DNA of 64,000 nucleotides from Otis tarda (Eukaryota; Chordata; Aves; Otidiformes; Otididae). A program made the position numbers and the translations under genes. Positions 1 through 10,995 of this stretch are shown here, piece after piece. Location of the stretch: assembly GCA_026413225.1 (NCBI GenBank), contig CM048552.1, positions 140,133,053 to 140,197,052 of the forward strand, written 5' to 3'. The number at the start of each line of letters is the position of its first letter. Position 1 is the stretch's first letter. The notes below the pieces were generated by a model. The model did no database searches. It saw only the letters and a list, made by a program, of their open reading frames with translations, and had not been told where the DNA came from.

Positions 1-734
1 ACGAGGAGTAAAACAGCACTATAATGATGTCAGTGTCATTCAAGTAACAACCGAAGGCTACCACCTGAATATACTCACATTTCACATCTTCTATCTAAAG
101 GATTCCATAAAATAATATGTTCACATGGGAAAAATGATTTGTCAAGTTTGTTTTTTTGATTTGATTTTATTTTTAATTAACTATACCTGTGATCCCTTGT
201 AAGCCAGTGTTTGTGCTTTGCATTTACAGTGTTTTCACAGCATCATTCTGCACCCAGTCCAGTTTGTTTCTCCACGGCATCCCTGACAAGCCAAGTGGCA
301 TTCTCCCCTCCATTACACCAATATTAACAAGAGCAGAGCCAAGCCACTGCACTGCATGCAGTTCTCAGATGATGGCCTACAGCATTTATTTTTTAAACTT
401 ACAATAGTACTTTTATCTAAGTATAAAACTAAGCAATTAACTGTCCACATGTTCTCTGGTTTAACCACACCTGAGGGCTTGGGATGTTGCAGGAAGCTTT
501 GAGCTAACATGTTTACAAGTTCTAGAGTCCTCTAGCTTATAAGGGTAAAAGGACCAGTTTTCACTCATTGCTAAGAGTTGCATATACTTACAGCACAAAC
601 TGTGGTGCCCCCTCTGCTTTGCCTTAAAAAGAGCATTTAGGAAGTAGACCTTGACAACAGGACATTGTAACTTCTTTCTTATACACATAAGGAGTGAAAT
701 GCAGATGGGTACATCTTGTTCTGGCTACTGACAG
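1..734. other. Unique AT-rich DNA, nothing recognised
   Basis: Open frames here are short and on both strands, as expected by chance. No repeat family, RNA gene or exon signal is recognised. Confidence 0.5.
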
Positions 735-1218
735 AGCACTAAGGGTCTTTCCTGGAAAGTGCAGCACAAAACTGCAATTGAAGCTGTTGTACCGGTGTGC
801 CCCGATCTGGTGAGAAGCGAAGTGTTCGCCTGCCGCCACTCACAGGTGCTGCTCCACGAACTCCCAGGCAGCGATTTGATTTTCATGCAGTGTATGGACA
901 ACGTAACTTGAAACTCGGCTGGGGAGGTGACAGTGAAGCTGCTCATTGCCAAGCCACCCCGCTCTGTGTGGCACAAACAATGAAGCTATCCAAAAGCTGC
1001 TCGAACGAGTTCCACAACTGACATTCCTGGGCATCACAACCGCCTTCGCCTCTCAGGCGCCCACCACCAGGTCCCTGCTGAAGTCCTCTGCAGCAAACAG
1101 CCTTTTAGGTCAATTTCTTTCAGGAATCGAGCTCTGTAAAAAGGCCATGAGCTTCTTCCATTCCGTTGCCGGAGTTCTGGGTCAAGTCTGGAAGAGGATC
1201 TACTTAAAATTACTTCCA
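735..1218 (+). pseudogene. GC-rich coding-like block with in-frame stops; possible pseudogene, protein not recognised
   Basis: This block is clearly richer in G+C and CpG than its surroundings. One plus-strand frame, entered near 761, reads protein-like for about 150 codons, with stretches such as LVRSEVFACRHSQVLLHELP and AGEVTVKLLIAKPPRSVWHK. It is broken by TGA near 909, TGA near 979 and TAA near 1136, and ends at TAG near 1223. A second plus-strand frame, 946-1356, is open for 136 codons without any stop but begins at TTG rather than ATG. I cannot decide which frame, if either, was the original. No poly(A) tract or intron boundary is evident. It could be a degraded processed pseudogene, a lost exon or a CpG-rich non-coding element. 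I do not recognise the family. Confidence 0.4.
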
Positions 1219-2244
1219 AATTCTAGTTATGACAAGCATGACCGAAATACTTTTCAAAGGAAAATACCTCACAGTTTAACAAGCAGTTGCTTACTAACAG
1301 CTGCAGCGACCACACTAAATTCAGCCCAAAGAGCAAGGGGTTCAGTCTGTTATTAGCGTGTCACAAGTGAAAGACGTTGTCCATCAGATGTCCTTAGGCT
1401 CTTGAGTTTCATAATTTCACTTTTAGGGCTTCTACTTATCCTTGAAAACAGATTTTCTGAGTCACTGTTAGAAAGCAGGTATGCAAATAGCGAGTTTCAG
1501 ACAAAGCTTGACCCATAGTAGTCATTAAATATCAATGAATGAATGAGAAATAACTGCATAAACCTATGTAATTTCTTCTGTTTAAACACAGGAGGTCTCA
1601 CCTCTGTCTATGTAAGAAGCTTTCGAACCAAGGCAGGAAATGTATTTAAAATATGTTAAAAAGCACAGCTTTACACACGTGGACACAAAGGCAGGCAGGG
1701 TCAGCTCCTCGGCACCGAGCCCACAAGGGCCACGTACTCTGGTGGGTCCATTTGCTGCTCTCCTACTGACATCAGTGAGATGCAAACATTAAAACTCTAA
1801 TTTCATACTAAAGTTTTCAAATATTTTGACACTGCTGCTGGAGACAGAAGGCAGCTACGGGTCTTGGCATTTTCTCCCTGTCCATGTTTTTCCAATCAGG
1901 AGAGCTGGATGTGGCTCCCTTTGAACAGTCAACAACAGCTCCAAGTTTACTCCAAGAGAAACCAATAAGCATTTCAAGCCCTGCTATCTTCTATTCCCAA
2001 ACATTTGGTTGCTTTTAATGAGATAACGGGAAGATTTATAGATCCTGCTCTTACTCCAGAAACCTCTGGAAAATGGCACTAAGAACTGCAAGGCAGGACT
2101 GAATTCTCATCACCCGCTATTTCACGTTCTTCAAGAAACGAATTGTCGCTCACTGGGTGCAGCAAGGCTGATAGATAAAATCCTCTAGATTTCACACTTA
2201 GCTTTGCAATAACTTGGGCCAAAGACTCAATTAAAAAAAAATAT
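1219..2244. other. Intergenic DNA, no feature supported
   Basis: There is mixed-composition single-copy sequence up to a short A-run at about 2231-2240, where the next CR1 begins. A moderately GC-rich patch (1680-1760) has only a 67-codon open frame on the minus strand, which is not convincing. Confidence 0.4.
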
Positions 2245-2985
2245 CCCAGGCACAAATACAGGCTGGGCGGAGAATGGATTGAGAGCAGCCCTGAGGAGAA
2301 AGACTTGGGAGTGCTGGTGGACGAGAGGCTCAACATGAGTGGGCAATGCGCCCTTGCGGCCCAGAAGGCCAACTGCATTCTGGGCTGCATCAAGAGGAGC
2401 GTGGCCAGCAGGTCGAGGGAGGTGATTCTGCCCCTCTACTCTGCCCTGGTGAGACCCCACCTGGAGTACTGCGTCCAGTTCTGGAGTCCCCAACATAAGA
2501 AGGACATGGACCAGTTGGAAAGGATCCAGAGGAGGGCCACAAAGATGATCAGAGGGCTGGAGTACCTCTCTTAGGAGGACAGGCTGAGAGAGTTGGGGCT
2601 GTTCAGCCTGGAGAAGAGGAGGCTCTGGGGAGACCTGATAGCGGTCTTCCAGTACCTCAAGGGGGCCTACAGGAAAGATGGGGAGAGGCTGTTCAGTAGG
2701 GCCTCTTGTGATAGGACAAGGGGTAATGGGTTTAAATTAGAAGGAGGTAGGTTTAGATTAGATATTAGAAAAAAATTTTTTACAATGAGAGTTGTAGAGC
2801 ACTGGAACAGGTTGCCCAGAGAGGTGGTGGATGCCCCATCCCTGGAAATGTTCAAGGCCAGGCTGGATGAGGCTCTGAGCAACCTGATCTAGTCAGGGAT
2901 GTCCCTGCTTCTTGCAGGGGCGTTGGACTAGATGACCTTTGAAGGTCCCTTCCAACTCTAACCATTCTATGATTCTACGATTCTA
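2245..2985 (+). mobile_element. CR1 LINE, 5'-truncated 3' end
   Basis: CR1 is an avian non-LTR retrotransposon that moves by target-primed reverse transcription and is usually cut short at its 5' end. This copy holds the C-terminal part of ORF2 downstream of the catalytic reverse transcriptase core. The plus-strand frame 2305-2574 ends at a TAG, and 2593-2892 is the following piece, including [20 protein letters not shown] and ending [10 protein letters not shown]. The 3' untranslated part follows (ctagatgacctttgaaggtc), then the tail attctatgattctacgattc. It is well preserved compared with the other copies, so it is one of the younger CR1 insertions here. Confidence 0.95.
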
Positions 2986-4511
2986 AATTAATTAGTTTTT
3001 CCACCTTCTGGAGTTAGAGATTGTGCTGCTTATGTTTGACAATTTTAAGATGAAGCCCTAAGTGTTTTTATCTGCCTTTTTTTGGCCTCCAAGACAATAA
3101 GCAGAAGACTTGAAGGTGGCAGCATGATTGCACCAGCTCATATCAGAAAAACTGTTACATCAAGAGCAAATAAACACGCTTGTTTTCTGCCTTGTATGTA
3201 GTGAATAACTACATTGAGTCAATCATCTCAACTGTCCATCAAAATTGAATTTATTAAAGCACAACACTCCAGCTGAATACTTTTTGAAATCAATATGACT
3301 GATGGCTGACAGCGTGAGGTTTGCACCTACATTTACATTTTGAAAGACTGACCTTTTCTACCATCTTTGATTTTTCTTTAATGGGCTTCCTTCTGAAATT
3401 TAGAAAGTAAGAATGAATAGCTTAACATTCTAGAAGCAATACAAACAGTACGCTGTTTCCTCTAGGGTTACATAAACCACAAATGAAAGATGAAAGAAAA
3501 AACAACAGAAATAAATCGCCGATTTCTTGACCTGTCAACTACATAAAAAAGGCCCATGAAAGCAGAATAAGTGGCACACAGAAAGGCAGCTGCTGATACA
3601 GGAAAATCTCATTGCAAATATGCAGTAAGTCAGAGACATTACATTTTCATTTATTTAAAAATACACCCCGAAAGCACACCAGATCTATCAGACTGACTTT
3701 CTAACCCATAACTTCTAATGAATAGTACCTTGTTGGATCCAAAATCCTGTAAGATTATTTGACTGAGAGCTAACTTTCCTTTACCATTTGAATATTTAAG
3801 AGAATGAATATTTTCAGGGCTTGGAAAAGAATAACATTTTAAAAATATAAAATGCTTCTGGTTTGTTTGTTGTTTTTTTTTTTAACATTTTGAAAATATC
3901 ATCTGCTAAATGCAGAACTGTGTGATTTTAGTAAATGTTTTTATCACTATAGATTGTCCTGTTTTGGAGACCTGAAGAAAAGAATTATCTAAGGTCACCT
4001 GTACCTCTCCATTAAGCACTGAGGAAAGGGAAATAGGAACATCCCACTCACAGAAGATAAAAAGTTAAAATCTCCCATGATTAAGAAAAAGATACAAGTC
4101 TGGATCTTGTACAGATATGGTTGTAGGACACTATATTTACTTTTGCTCTGTAATCACATTCAGCAATTTTGTACCCCAAGACATTTGTTCTTGCTTCTGC
4201 AGTATAGTTGAAAACACTCTTATTTGGGATATTCTAGCTGAGAAATGTAATCTAATTAAATCAATGCAGATAGAGAAAGTAATTATGTGAAAATTATTGA
4301 GAATAATAAGATTACTACAGTATCATTGAGGAAATTCTTGAAGATATGCTTATTGATTTATTTAAACTGAGAAAAAAAGTAATTTTTCTTACTGTTATCT
4401 TGGAGCTTATCTTCCTTTTAACAGAAAGTTTATCTATATTCTCAAAGTTCATTAACAAAATATTTACTTAAGGTTTTAACCTATTCAACTAGGAACACAT
4501 TATACACAAAA
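2986..4511. other. Intergenic AT-rich DNA
   Basis: No coding frame or repeat is recognised. There is a T-run at about 3871-3882. Confidence 0.5.
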
Positions 4512-6960
4512 CAATCATAGTATGGTTTGCATAAGAAGGGACCCATCCAACCTAAGCTTGAACACTTCCAGGGATGGCACATCCACAACATCTTTGAGCA
4601 ATCTGTTCCAGTAACCACCCTCATACTGAGGAATTTCTTCCTTCTATCTAACCTAAATCTAACCCCTTTCAGTTTAAAGCCATTACCCCTTATCCTATCA
4701 CTACATACCCTTGTCAAAAGTCCTTCCCCATCTTTGTATAGGCCCATTTCAGGTAATGGAAGGCTGCAGTAATGTCCTCTTGGCGCATTCCAGGATGCGG
4801 TTGGCTTTCTGGGCTGCAAACACACATTGTCAGTTCATGTTCAGCTTCCCATCAACCAAGACCCCCAAGTCCTTCTTTTCAGGGCTGCTCTCCATCTGTT
4901 CTCCACTGAGCTTGTATTTGTGCTTGGGATTGCCCCGACTCATGCACAGGATCTCGCACTTGGAATCATTGAACTTCATGAGGTTTGCAAAGGCCCTGCT
5001 CTCCAGCCTGTCAAGATCCCTCCGGATGGCAACTCTTCCCTTCAGCATGTCGATTGCATCAAACAGCTCAGTGTTGTCAGCATACTTGCTGAAGATGCAC
5101 TCGATCCCATTCTACCTATTACAAACAATGATGTTAAACAGTGCCAGTCCCAATAAGGACCACTGAGGAATGCCACTTGTCACTGGTCTCCACCTGGACA
5201 TTGAACCATTGACCACAACTCTTTGAGTGCAATGATCCAGCCAATTTCTTATCCACCACATGGTCTGTCCCTCAAATCCATGTGTCTCCAATCTAAAGAC
5301 AAGGATGTCATGCAGGATGGTGTCAAATGCTTTGCACAAGTCCACGTAGCTGACATCGGTTACTCTTCCCTTATCCACCAATGCTGTAACCCATGTCGTA
5401 GAAGGCCACCAAACTGGTCAGGCACAATTTGCCCTTACTGAAGCCATGTTGGCTGTCACCAATCACCTCCTTGCTCTCCATATGCCTTACCATAGTTTCC
5501 AGGAGGATCTGCTCCATGACCTTACGAGGCACAGAGGTGAGACTGACCAGCCTGTAGTTCCCTGGGTCTTCTTTGTTTCCCTTTTTAAAAATGGAAGTTA
5601 TATTTCCTCTTTTCCAGTCAGCGAGAACCTCACTGGACTGCCATGACTACTCAGGTGTGATGGATAGTGGACATTTCACTCTGGATCCCTGGATGCATCT
5701 CATCAGAACCAACAGACTTGTGCAACTTCAGGTTTCTTAGACGGTCTCAAAGTTGATCTTCTCCTACAGTGGACAATTTTTCATTTTCCAGTTCTTGCCT
5801 TTGCCTTCTGCAACTTCAGTGATGCAGTTAGAGCCTTTTCAGGTGAAGACTGAGGTAAAGAAAGTCGTTGAATACCTCAGCCTTCTCCACGTCCCGGGTA
5901 ACCAGGTCTCCCATTTCCTTCCAGAAAGGGTCCACATTCTCCCTAGTCTTCCCCATATCCCAAATGTACCTACAGAAGCTTTTCTTGCTGCTCTTGAAGT
6001 CCCTGGACAGATTTAGTTCTATCATGGCTTTAGCTTTCCAAACTTGACCCCTGGCTGCTCTGACAATCTCTCTGTATTCCTCCCAGGCTACCTGTCCTTG
6101 CTTCCATCCTCTGTAGGCTTCCTTTTTTGCTTTTAAGTTTGTCCAGAATCAACTTGTTCATCCATGCAGACCTCCTGGTGTTTTTGCCCGACTTCCTCTT
6201 TTCTTGGGATGCGTTGCTCCTGAGCTTGGATGAGGTGATCCTTGAATATCAACCAACCTTTTTGGGCCCCTCTTCCCTGCAGGGCTTTATCCCATGGTAC
6301 TCTAACAAGCAGATCCCTGAAGAGGCCAAAGTCAGCTCTCACCAAGTTCAGGGCACTGAGCTTGCTGTCCTAAGGATCTTGATCTCCACTATCTCATGGT
6401 CACTGCAGCCAAGGTTGCCCTTGAGCTCCACATTCCCCACCAGCTCTTCCCTGTTGATGAGAATAAAGTCCAACATAGCACCTCTCCTCGTTGGCTCCTC
6501 TGTCACTTCGAGAGGGAAGTTATCATCCGCACATTCCAGGGACCCCCTGGATTGCTAGTGCCATGCTGTATTGTCACAGATATTGGGGTGGTTGAAGTCC
6601 CTCATGAGGACCAGGGCTTGTGATCGTGCGGCTACTCCTATCTGTCTGTGGAGGGCTTCGTCCATTCAGTCTTCCTGGTTGAGTGGCTGAAATTCCTTTG
6701 TGCTACTCTTCAGGTGCTGTGTCAGGTCAGCAAATGGGTGCCTCCATGCCTCTTAAAAGTCACCTACTACTATCACCAGTTGCCTTCTTAGTTGGGTTGG
6801 TTGTTATAAGGGGGGTAGATTGCGCTACCTTAGTCAGTTCCAGTGTCTCTTCTGATATGCCGGGTATTTCCTCTTCAGTCTGCAGAGGACTTCCAGGGTG
6901 GCTTAATCACCCTGTGCTGATGAGACTCCTTGAGGAGTTATCTCAGGTAAGTGTATGTTA
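4512..6960 (-). mobile_element. Long CR1 LINE relic with endonuclease, linker and reverse transcriptase segments
   Basis: Reading the minus strand from high to low coordinates, the order is that of CR1 ORF2. The end of the endonuclease lies at about 6620-6360 (a DFNHP-like stretch and an SDHE-like stretch). The linker to RT follows (6345-6133, ADFGLFRDLL; 6025-5828, [15 protein letters not shown] and EKAEVFNDF). RT comes next (5381-5112, DLCKAFDTI and [10 protein letters not shown], a decayed form of the LPQGS-type region), then the RT C-terminus and thumb (5048-4830) and the 3' part (4825-4512). Stops and frameshifts are frequent. Compared with the copy at 10115-10992, about 250 bases are missing near 4773 and most of the 3' untranslated region is missing near 4540. 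The 5' end is uncertain: 6660-6960 is only weakly CR1-like. Confidence 0.9.
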
Positions 6961-7771
6961 GGTGCTGTCCCCTTCCTTTTCAACATTTTCCGTTGTATCT
7001 GTGTGTTGTGGGGATGGAACTCTTTGATCCTATATCAAACTCCTATCCTTTCAAAAAGTAAACTCAATTTCATTACTTGGAGAGAACTGTCTCTCAAATA
7101 CATAAATATCAAAATATTTACAGTAATTCAGTCTTGAAGTACAGGAAACAAATTGCAATGCCCCACATAAACACAAAATTTTGCGCTTTCACTGGAGAAA
7201 ATATCCTAAATCTCTTAAGTAATTATTTTTTGCGTAGTACCTATTAAGTCATGATATTTAGGGGAAAATATTGTATCACTAACAATTTCTGTTTTCAAAG
7301 TAACATTTTCTTATTTCTTTATCATTTTCATCATGAAGGTCAAGAAAAATCATACTTTAATATGTCTAACATTTTAGCAGAATGCCTACCAGTCATCAAA
7401 ATGAGATCATCAACCACAATTAATCTGTCAATGAGAAATTACTCTGCAGGATAACAATAGAAGTACTGTGATAGAAGGTCAACAGATTTTGACCTGAAGG
7501 TGTAAATATGAATTTGCATTACTCAGGTCTTTCTGTGACAGAATTCTCAGCTCTAGAACTCAGTTTCATTACCATTCATATTAATATTAGAAACTAATCT
7601 CCAGGAAATATTTTTTCTATTTATAAATGAATATCAAAAGCACCAAGATGTACATATTTTCTTTCCAGATTATTTAAAATATCTTCACAGAAAGTTAACT
7701 TAACTCTTCTTGAGACAATCCTACAACTCTTGAAATACCTTTTTTTTTTTTGTGTAAGAAAATCTTCAGTT
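6961..7771. other. Intergenic AT-rich DNA
   Basis: No feature is supported. A T-run lies at about 7740-7751, just before the next CR1. Confidence 0.5.
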
Positions 7772-7995
7772 AGAATCATAGAATCATAGAATGGTTAGGG
7801 TTGGAAGGGACCTTCAAAGGTCATCTAGTCCAACCCCCCTGCAAGAAGCAGGGACATCCCTGACTAGATCAGGTTGCTCAGAGCCTCATCCAGCCTGGCC
7901 TTGAACATTTCCAGGGATAGGGCTTCCACCACCTTTCTGGGCAACCTGTTCCAGTTGCTCTACAACTCTCATTGTAAAAAATTTTTTCCTAATAT
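7772..7995 (-). mobile_element. CR1 LINE, short 3' end
   Basis: It begins at the low-coordinate end with the CR1 tail read in reverse (agaatcatagaatcatagaa) and runs through the 3' untranslated region into the last codons of ORF2. It stops near 7995, where it abuts the ERVL-like relic after about 37 unassigned bases. Sequence preservation is good. Confidence 0.93.
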
Positions 7996-8032
7996 AAATT
8001 AGCTTAGTGATTGGACCAGAACCCTTGAAGGC

Positions 8033-8906
8033 TGGCATGTTTTAGAGCCATTGGGCAGCTAAAATACCACATAGCTACTTAGTTACTCCATGCCACCTCC
8101 CAACAACCCCAGTAGGATGGGGAGGAGAATTGGGAGAAAAAGAAAGGTAAAACTCATGGGTTGGGATAAAAACATTTTAACAGAACAGGAAAGCAAGAGA
8201 AAACAGAGAGCAAAATACACTAAGCATATGATTCCCAATACAATAGCTCACAGTAAATCCTGATACCCAGATTAGTCATAAGTAGTGAAAATCTGTCCTT
8301 AAGCAGCATCCCCACTTTACATACTGAGCATGACATCCAATGATATTGAGTAGTCCTTTGGCTAATTTAGGTAAGCTATCCCAGCTGTGTCCCCTAGCCA
8401 CAGGTGCCACCAGCTGCTCTCCCAGCTCCAGCCAAGATTAACTCTACCTTAGCCAGAACCAAGAGATCATTCACTCCTTATTCTATAGCATCTACATCTT
8501 GCCCAGATCCTACACTTTCCAGTTAATCACCATTTTCCTTTTATATACACATACACACACACACACACACATCATTCCCTTAGTCTAGGGGCCATCCCTT
8601 CAAAATGTTTATTGAGTTCATTTAGTCCATGACTTCACGGTCCATATGTCATAACAGTCTCCCAGGGTAGGAGAGATGACGTGGAGTTCGCTCATTTGGT
8701 GTATTTGGCATGACTGGTGTATCGTGTCCTCGGTCTGCGGGTTGAAGATGCCGATCTCAAGGAAGCTTCTGGGAGCCAGTTGCTGAAAGTAGTTCTGGTT
8801 CCATCACAGTTGCACTTTGTTCTGTTTTATTAAAGTTAATTCTTCATTCATTTCTTGCAGAAGCTGCCACCATACCCCCCCTACCCCTCTAAACAAAACC
8901 AACACA
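8033..8906 (-). mobile_element. Composite ERVL-like relic: LTR plus internal or second LTR piece
   Basis: Bases 8033-8465 resemble the avian ERVL-like LTR family also seen at 57956-58623 and 62593-63157. The low end TGGCATGTTTTAGAGCC aligns with the TG...GTTTAGCCC termini of the LTRs at 29331 and 57956. Near 8440-8465 is the complement of the opposite LTR end. Bases 8466-8906 are different: they include a short minus-strand open stretch (8695-8618), an AATAAA on the minus strand near 8610, a CA microsatellite, and an end (8860-8906) resembling the start of the LTR family at 29331-30429. No matching target duplication was found (aaggc against gaaac), so the structure is either two nested elements or a rearranged fragment. 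Confidence 0.65.
8553..8571. repeat. (AC)n microsatellite
   Basis: There is an almost pure AC dinucleotide run inside the ERVL-like relic, preceded by an AT/AC-mixed stretch (8541-8552). Confidence 0.9.
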
Positions 8907-10114
8907 GAAACAAAGCTATTTTCATTTCCAGTCTTAGAGGCTTACTTCAGGCTCTTATGAATTTCTAGTATTTTTTTTTTTATTATTTCAACAGGCTTTG
9001 GATAGCTTACTTGCAATTAATTCTTAAAGCAGCTTTCTAAAATTAAACATCAGCCTTTTGTATATCTGATATTCTTTTGTATACCTGAATTATCCTGTGG
9101 AAGGTAAAAAGAAAGAAAAGATCGTAATAGGATTCCTGAAAACTGAGGGCAAATAATGGACACTTTCATTCATGCTAAGATGAATCTTTTCCCTTCTTGT
9201 TCCAATAATATCTATAGTTTTCAAAGCAAGTAATAGTGGAATGAACATAATAATAGAATTGAAATACTAAGGAAATAAACTGCCACTGTCACTTTACCTC
9301 TACTGAAAAATGTTGCTACAGACACAAACGCCATAATTTTACATATGACATAATACAATGCACCTATTTAGATAGCCCCTAGGGGGAAGAAAGAACCAGC
9401 TAACGAAAAAAGCCCACCAAAATGGAAAATGATTTGTTTAGCATGCTATGCAAAATGCTAGGCACTCACATGCACATAGTTATTTTGTCGATCTTTTATT
9501 AGACAACTGAGTGTAAACTTTTATTTTGGAATGTGTGTTCAAATTCTAGCATAAAAGAAAGATATTTTGTTAAGTAATGGACTGATTTAGGTGAAACTAG
9601 TAGTTTTTATTTTTTCCCTTCCCTCTGTCACACTGTCTGCTTTAATTGGTTTACAATAAAATAATACATTGATAGATTAAAAATATAATAATAAATTGTC
9701 TAATAAACAGTAGAATGACTTAACAGTTCTGACATAAAATCTATTCCGTCTTCTAGCAGTAGTTACAAGAATATGAAAGCAGCCTCTGTAGAAGGAGCCA
9801 AAATATATATAGCTGCAGATAATATGGAGGAGATATAGAAGTCATTTGATGCCATGAAATACACTTTTACATGTTCAGTGCAAATTGACAAACTTAACTG
9901 CCTTCATTCAACAAAGATGTCAATACTTCAAACACTTCTACTGTTGGGGAAGGCTGTATTATGAAGACAGTTTTAGCTGACCTATTTAAGATGCCTAGTT
10001 TAGAGAAGAGAGAAACTCAGCTCTGGAAATGTATTCTTCCTCTTCTTATCAAGGGAACTTAATTAACCATCCAAATTGCAGACATCTATATGGTAGAAAA
10101 GCCTCTGTTTGGTC
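8907..10114. other. Intergenic AT-rich DNA
   Basis: Nothing is recognised apart from a T-run near 8971-8981. Confidence 0.5.
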
Positions 10115-10992
10115 ACATAAATCTCATGCAAAGGGACCTTGACAGGCTGGAGAAGTGGGCCCGTGCCAACCTCATGAAGTTCAACAAGGTCAAGTGCAAG
10201 GTCCTGCACATGGGTTGGGGTAATCCAAAGCACAAATACAGGCTGAGTGGAGAATGGATCAACAGCAGCCCTGAGGAGAAGGACTTGAGTGTGCTGGCAA
10301 ATGAGAAGCTCAACATGAGCCAGCAATGTGCACTTGCAGCCCAGAAAGCCAGCTGCATCCTGGGCTGCATCTAGAGGAGCATGGCCAGCAGGTCAAGGGA
10401 GCTGATTCTGCCCCTCTACTCTGCTTTGGTGAAACCCCACCAAACTCCCACCTGGAGTACTGAGTGCAGCTGTGGTTGCCCCCAGCATAAGAAGGATATG
10501 GATCTGCTGGAGTGAGTCCAGATGAGGGCCACAAAGATGATAAGAGGGCTCAAGCAGCTCTCCTATGAGGACAGGCTGAGAGAGTTGGGGCTGTTCAGCC
10601 TGGAGAAGAGGAGGGTCCGGGGAGACCTTATAGCAGTCTTCCAGTACCTCAAGGGGGCCTACAGAAAAGACAGGGAGAAACTCTTCAGCAGGACCTGTTG
10701 TGAAAGGGTGAAGGGTAATGTTTTTAAAACAGAGGGACATAGATTCAGACTTAATATAAGGAAATATAAGGAATATAAGGAAACAATTTTTTACAGTGAG
10801 GGTGGTAGAACACTGGAACAGGTTGCCCAGAGAGGTAGTGGATGCCCCATCCCTGGAAACATTCAAGGCCAGGCTGGATGAGGCTCTGAGCAACCTGATC
10901 TGGTTGAAGATGTCCCTGCTCCTTGCAGAGGGGCTGAACTAGATGACCTTTGAAGGTCCTTTCCAAACCTAACTATTTTATGATTCTATGAT
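10115..10992 (+). mobile_element. CR1 LINE, 5'-truncated 3' end
   Basis: It starts at the CR1 segment encoding [23 protein letters not shown] residues and continues through the RT C-terminal region (10090-10374 and 10522-10881 frames) and the 3' untranslated region to the tail tatgattctatgatc. A TAG near 10372 and a small expansion of AAGGAATAT-type sequence near 10755-10785 break the frame. This is the most complete 3' segment in the window and serves as the internal reference for the deletions noted in the 4512-6960 copy. Confidence 0.95.
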
Positions 10993-10995
10993 CAT

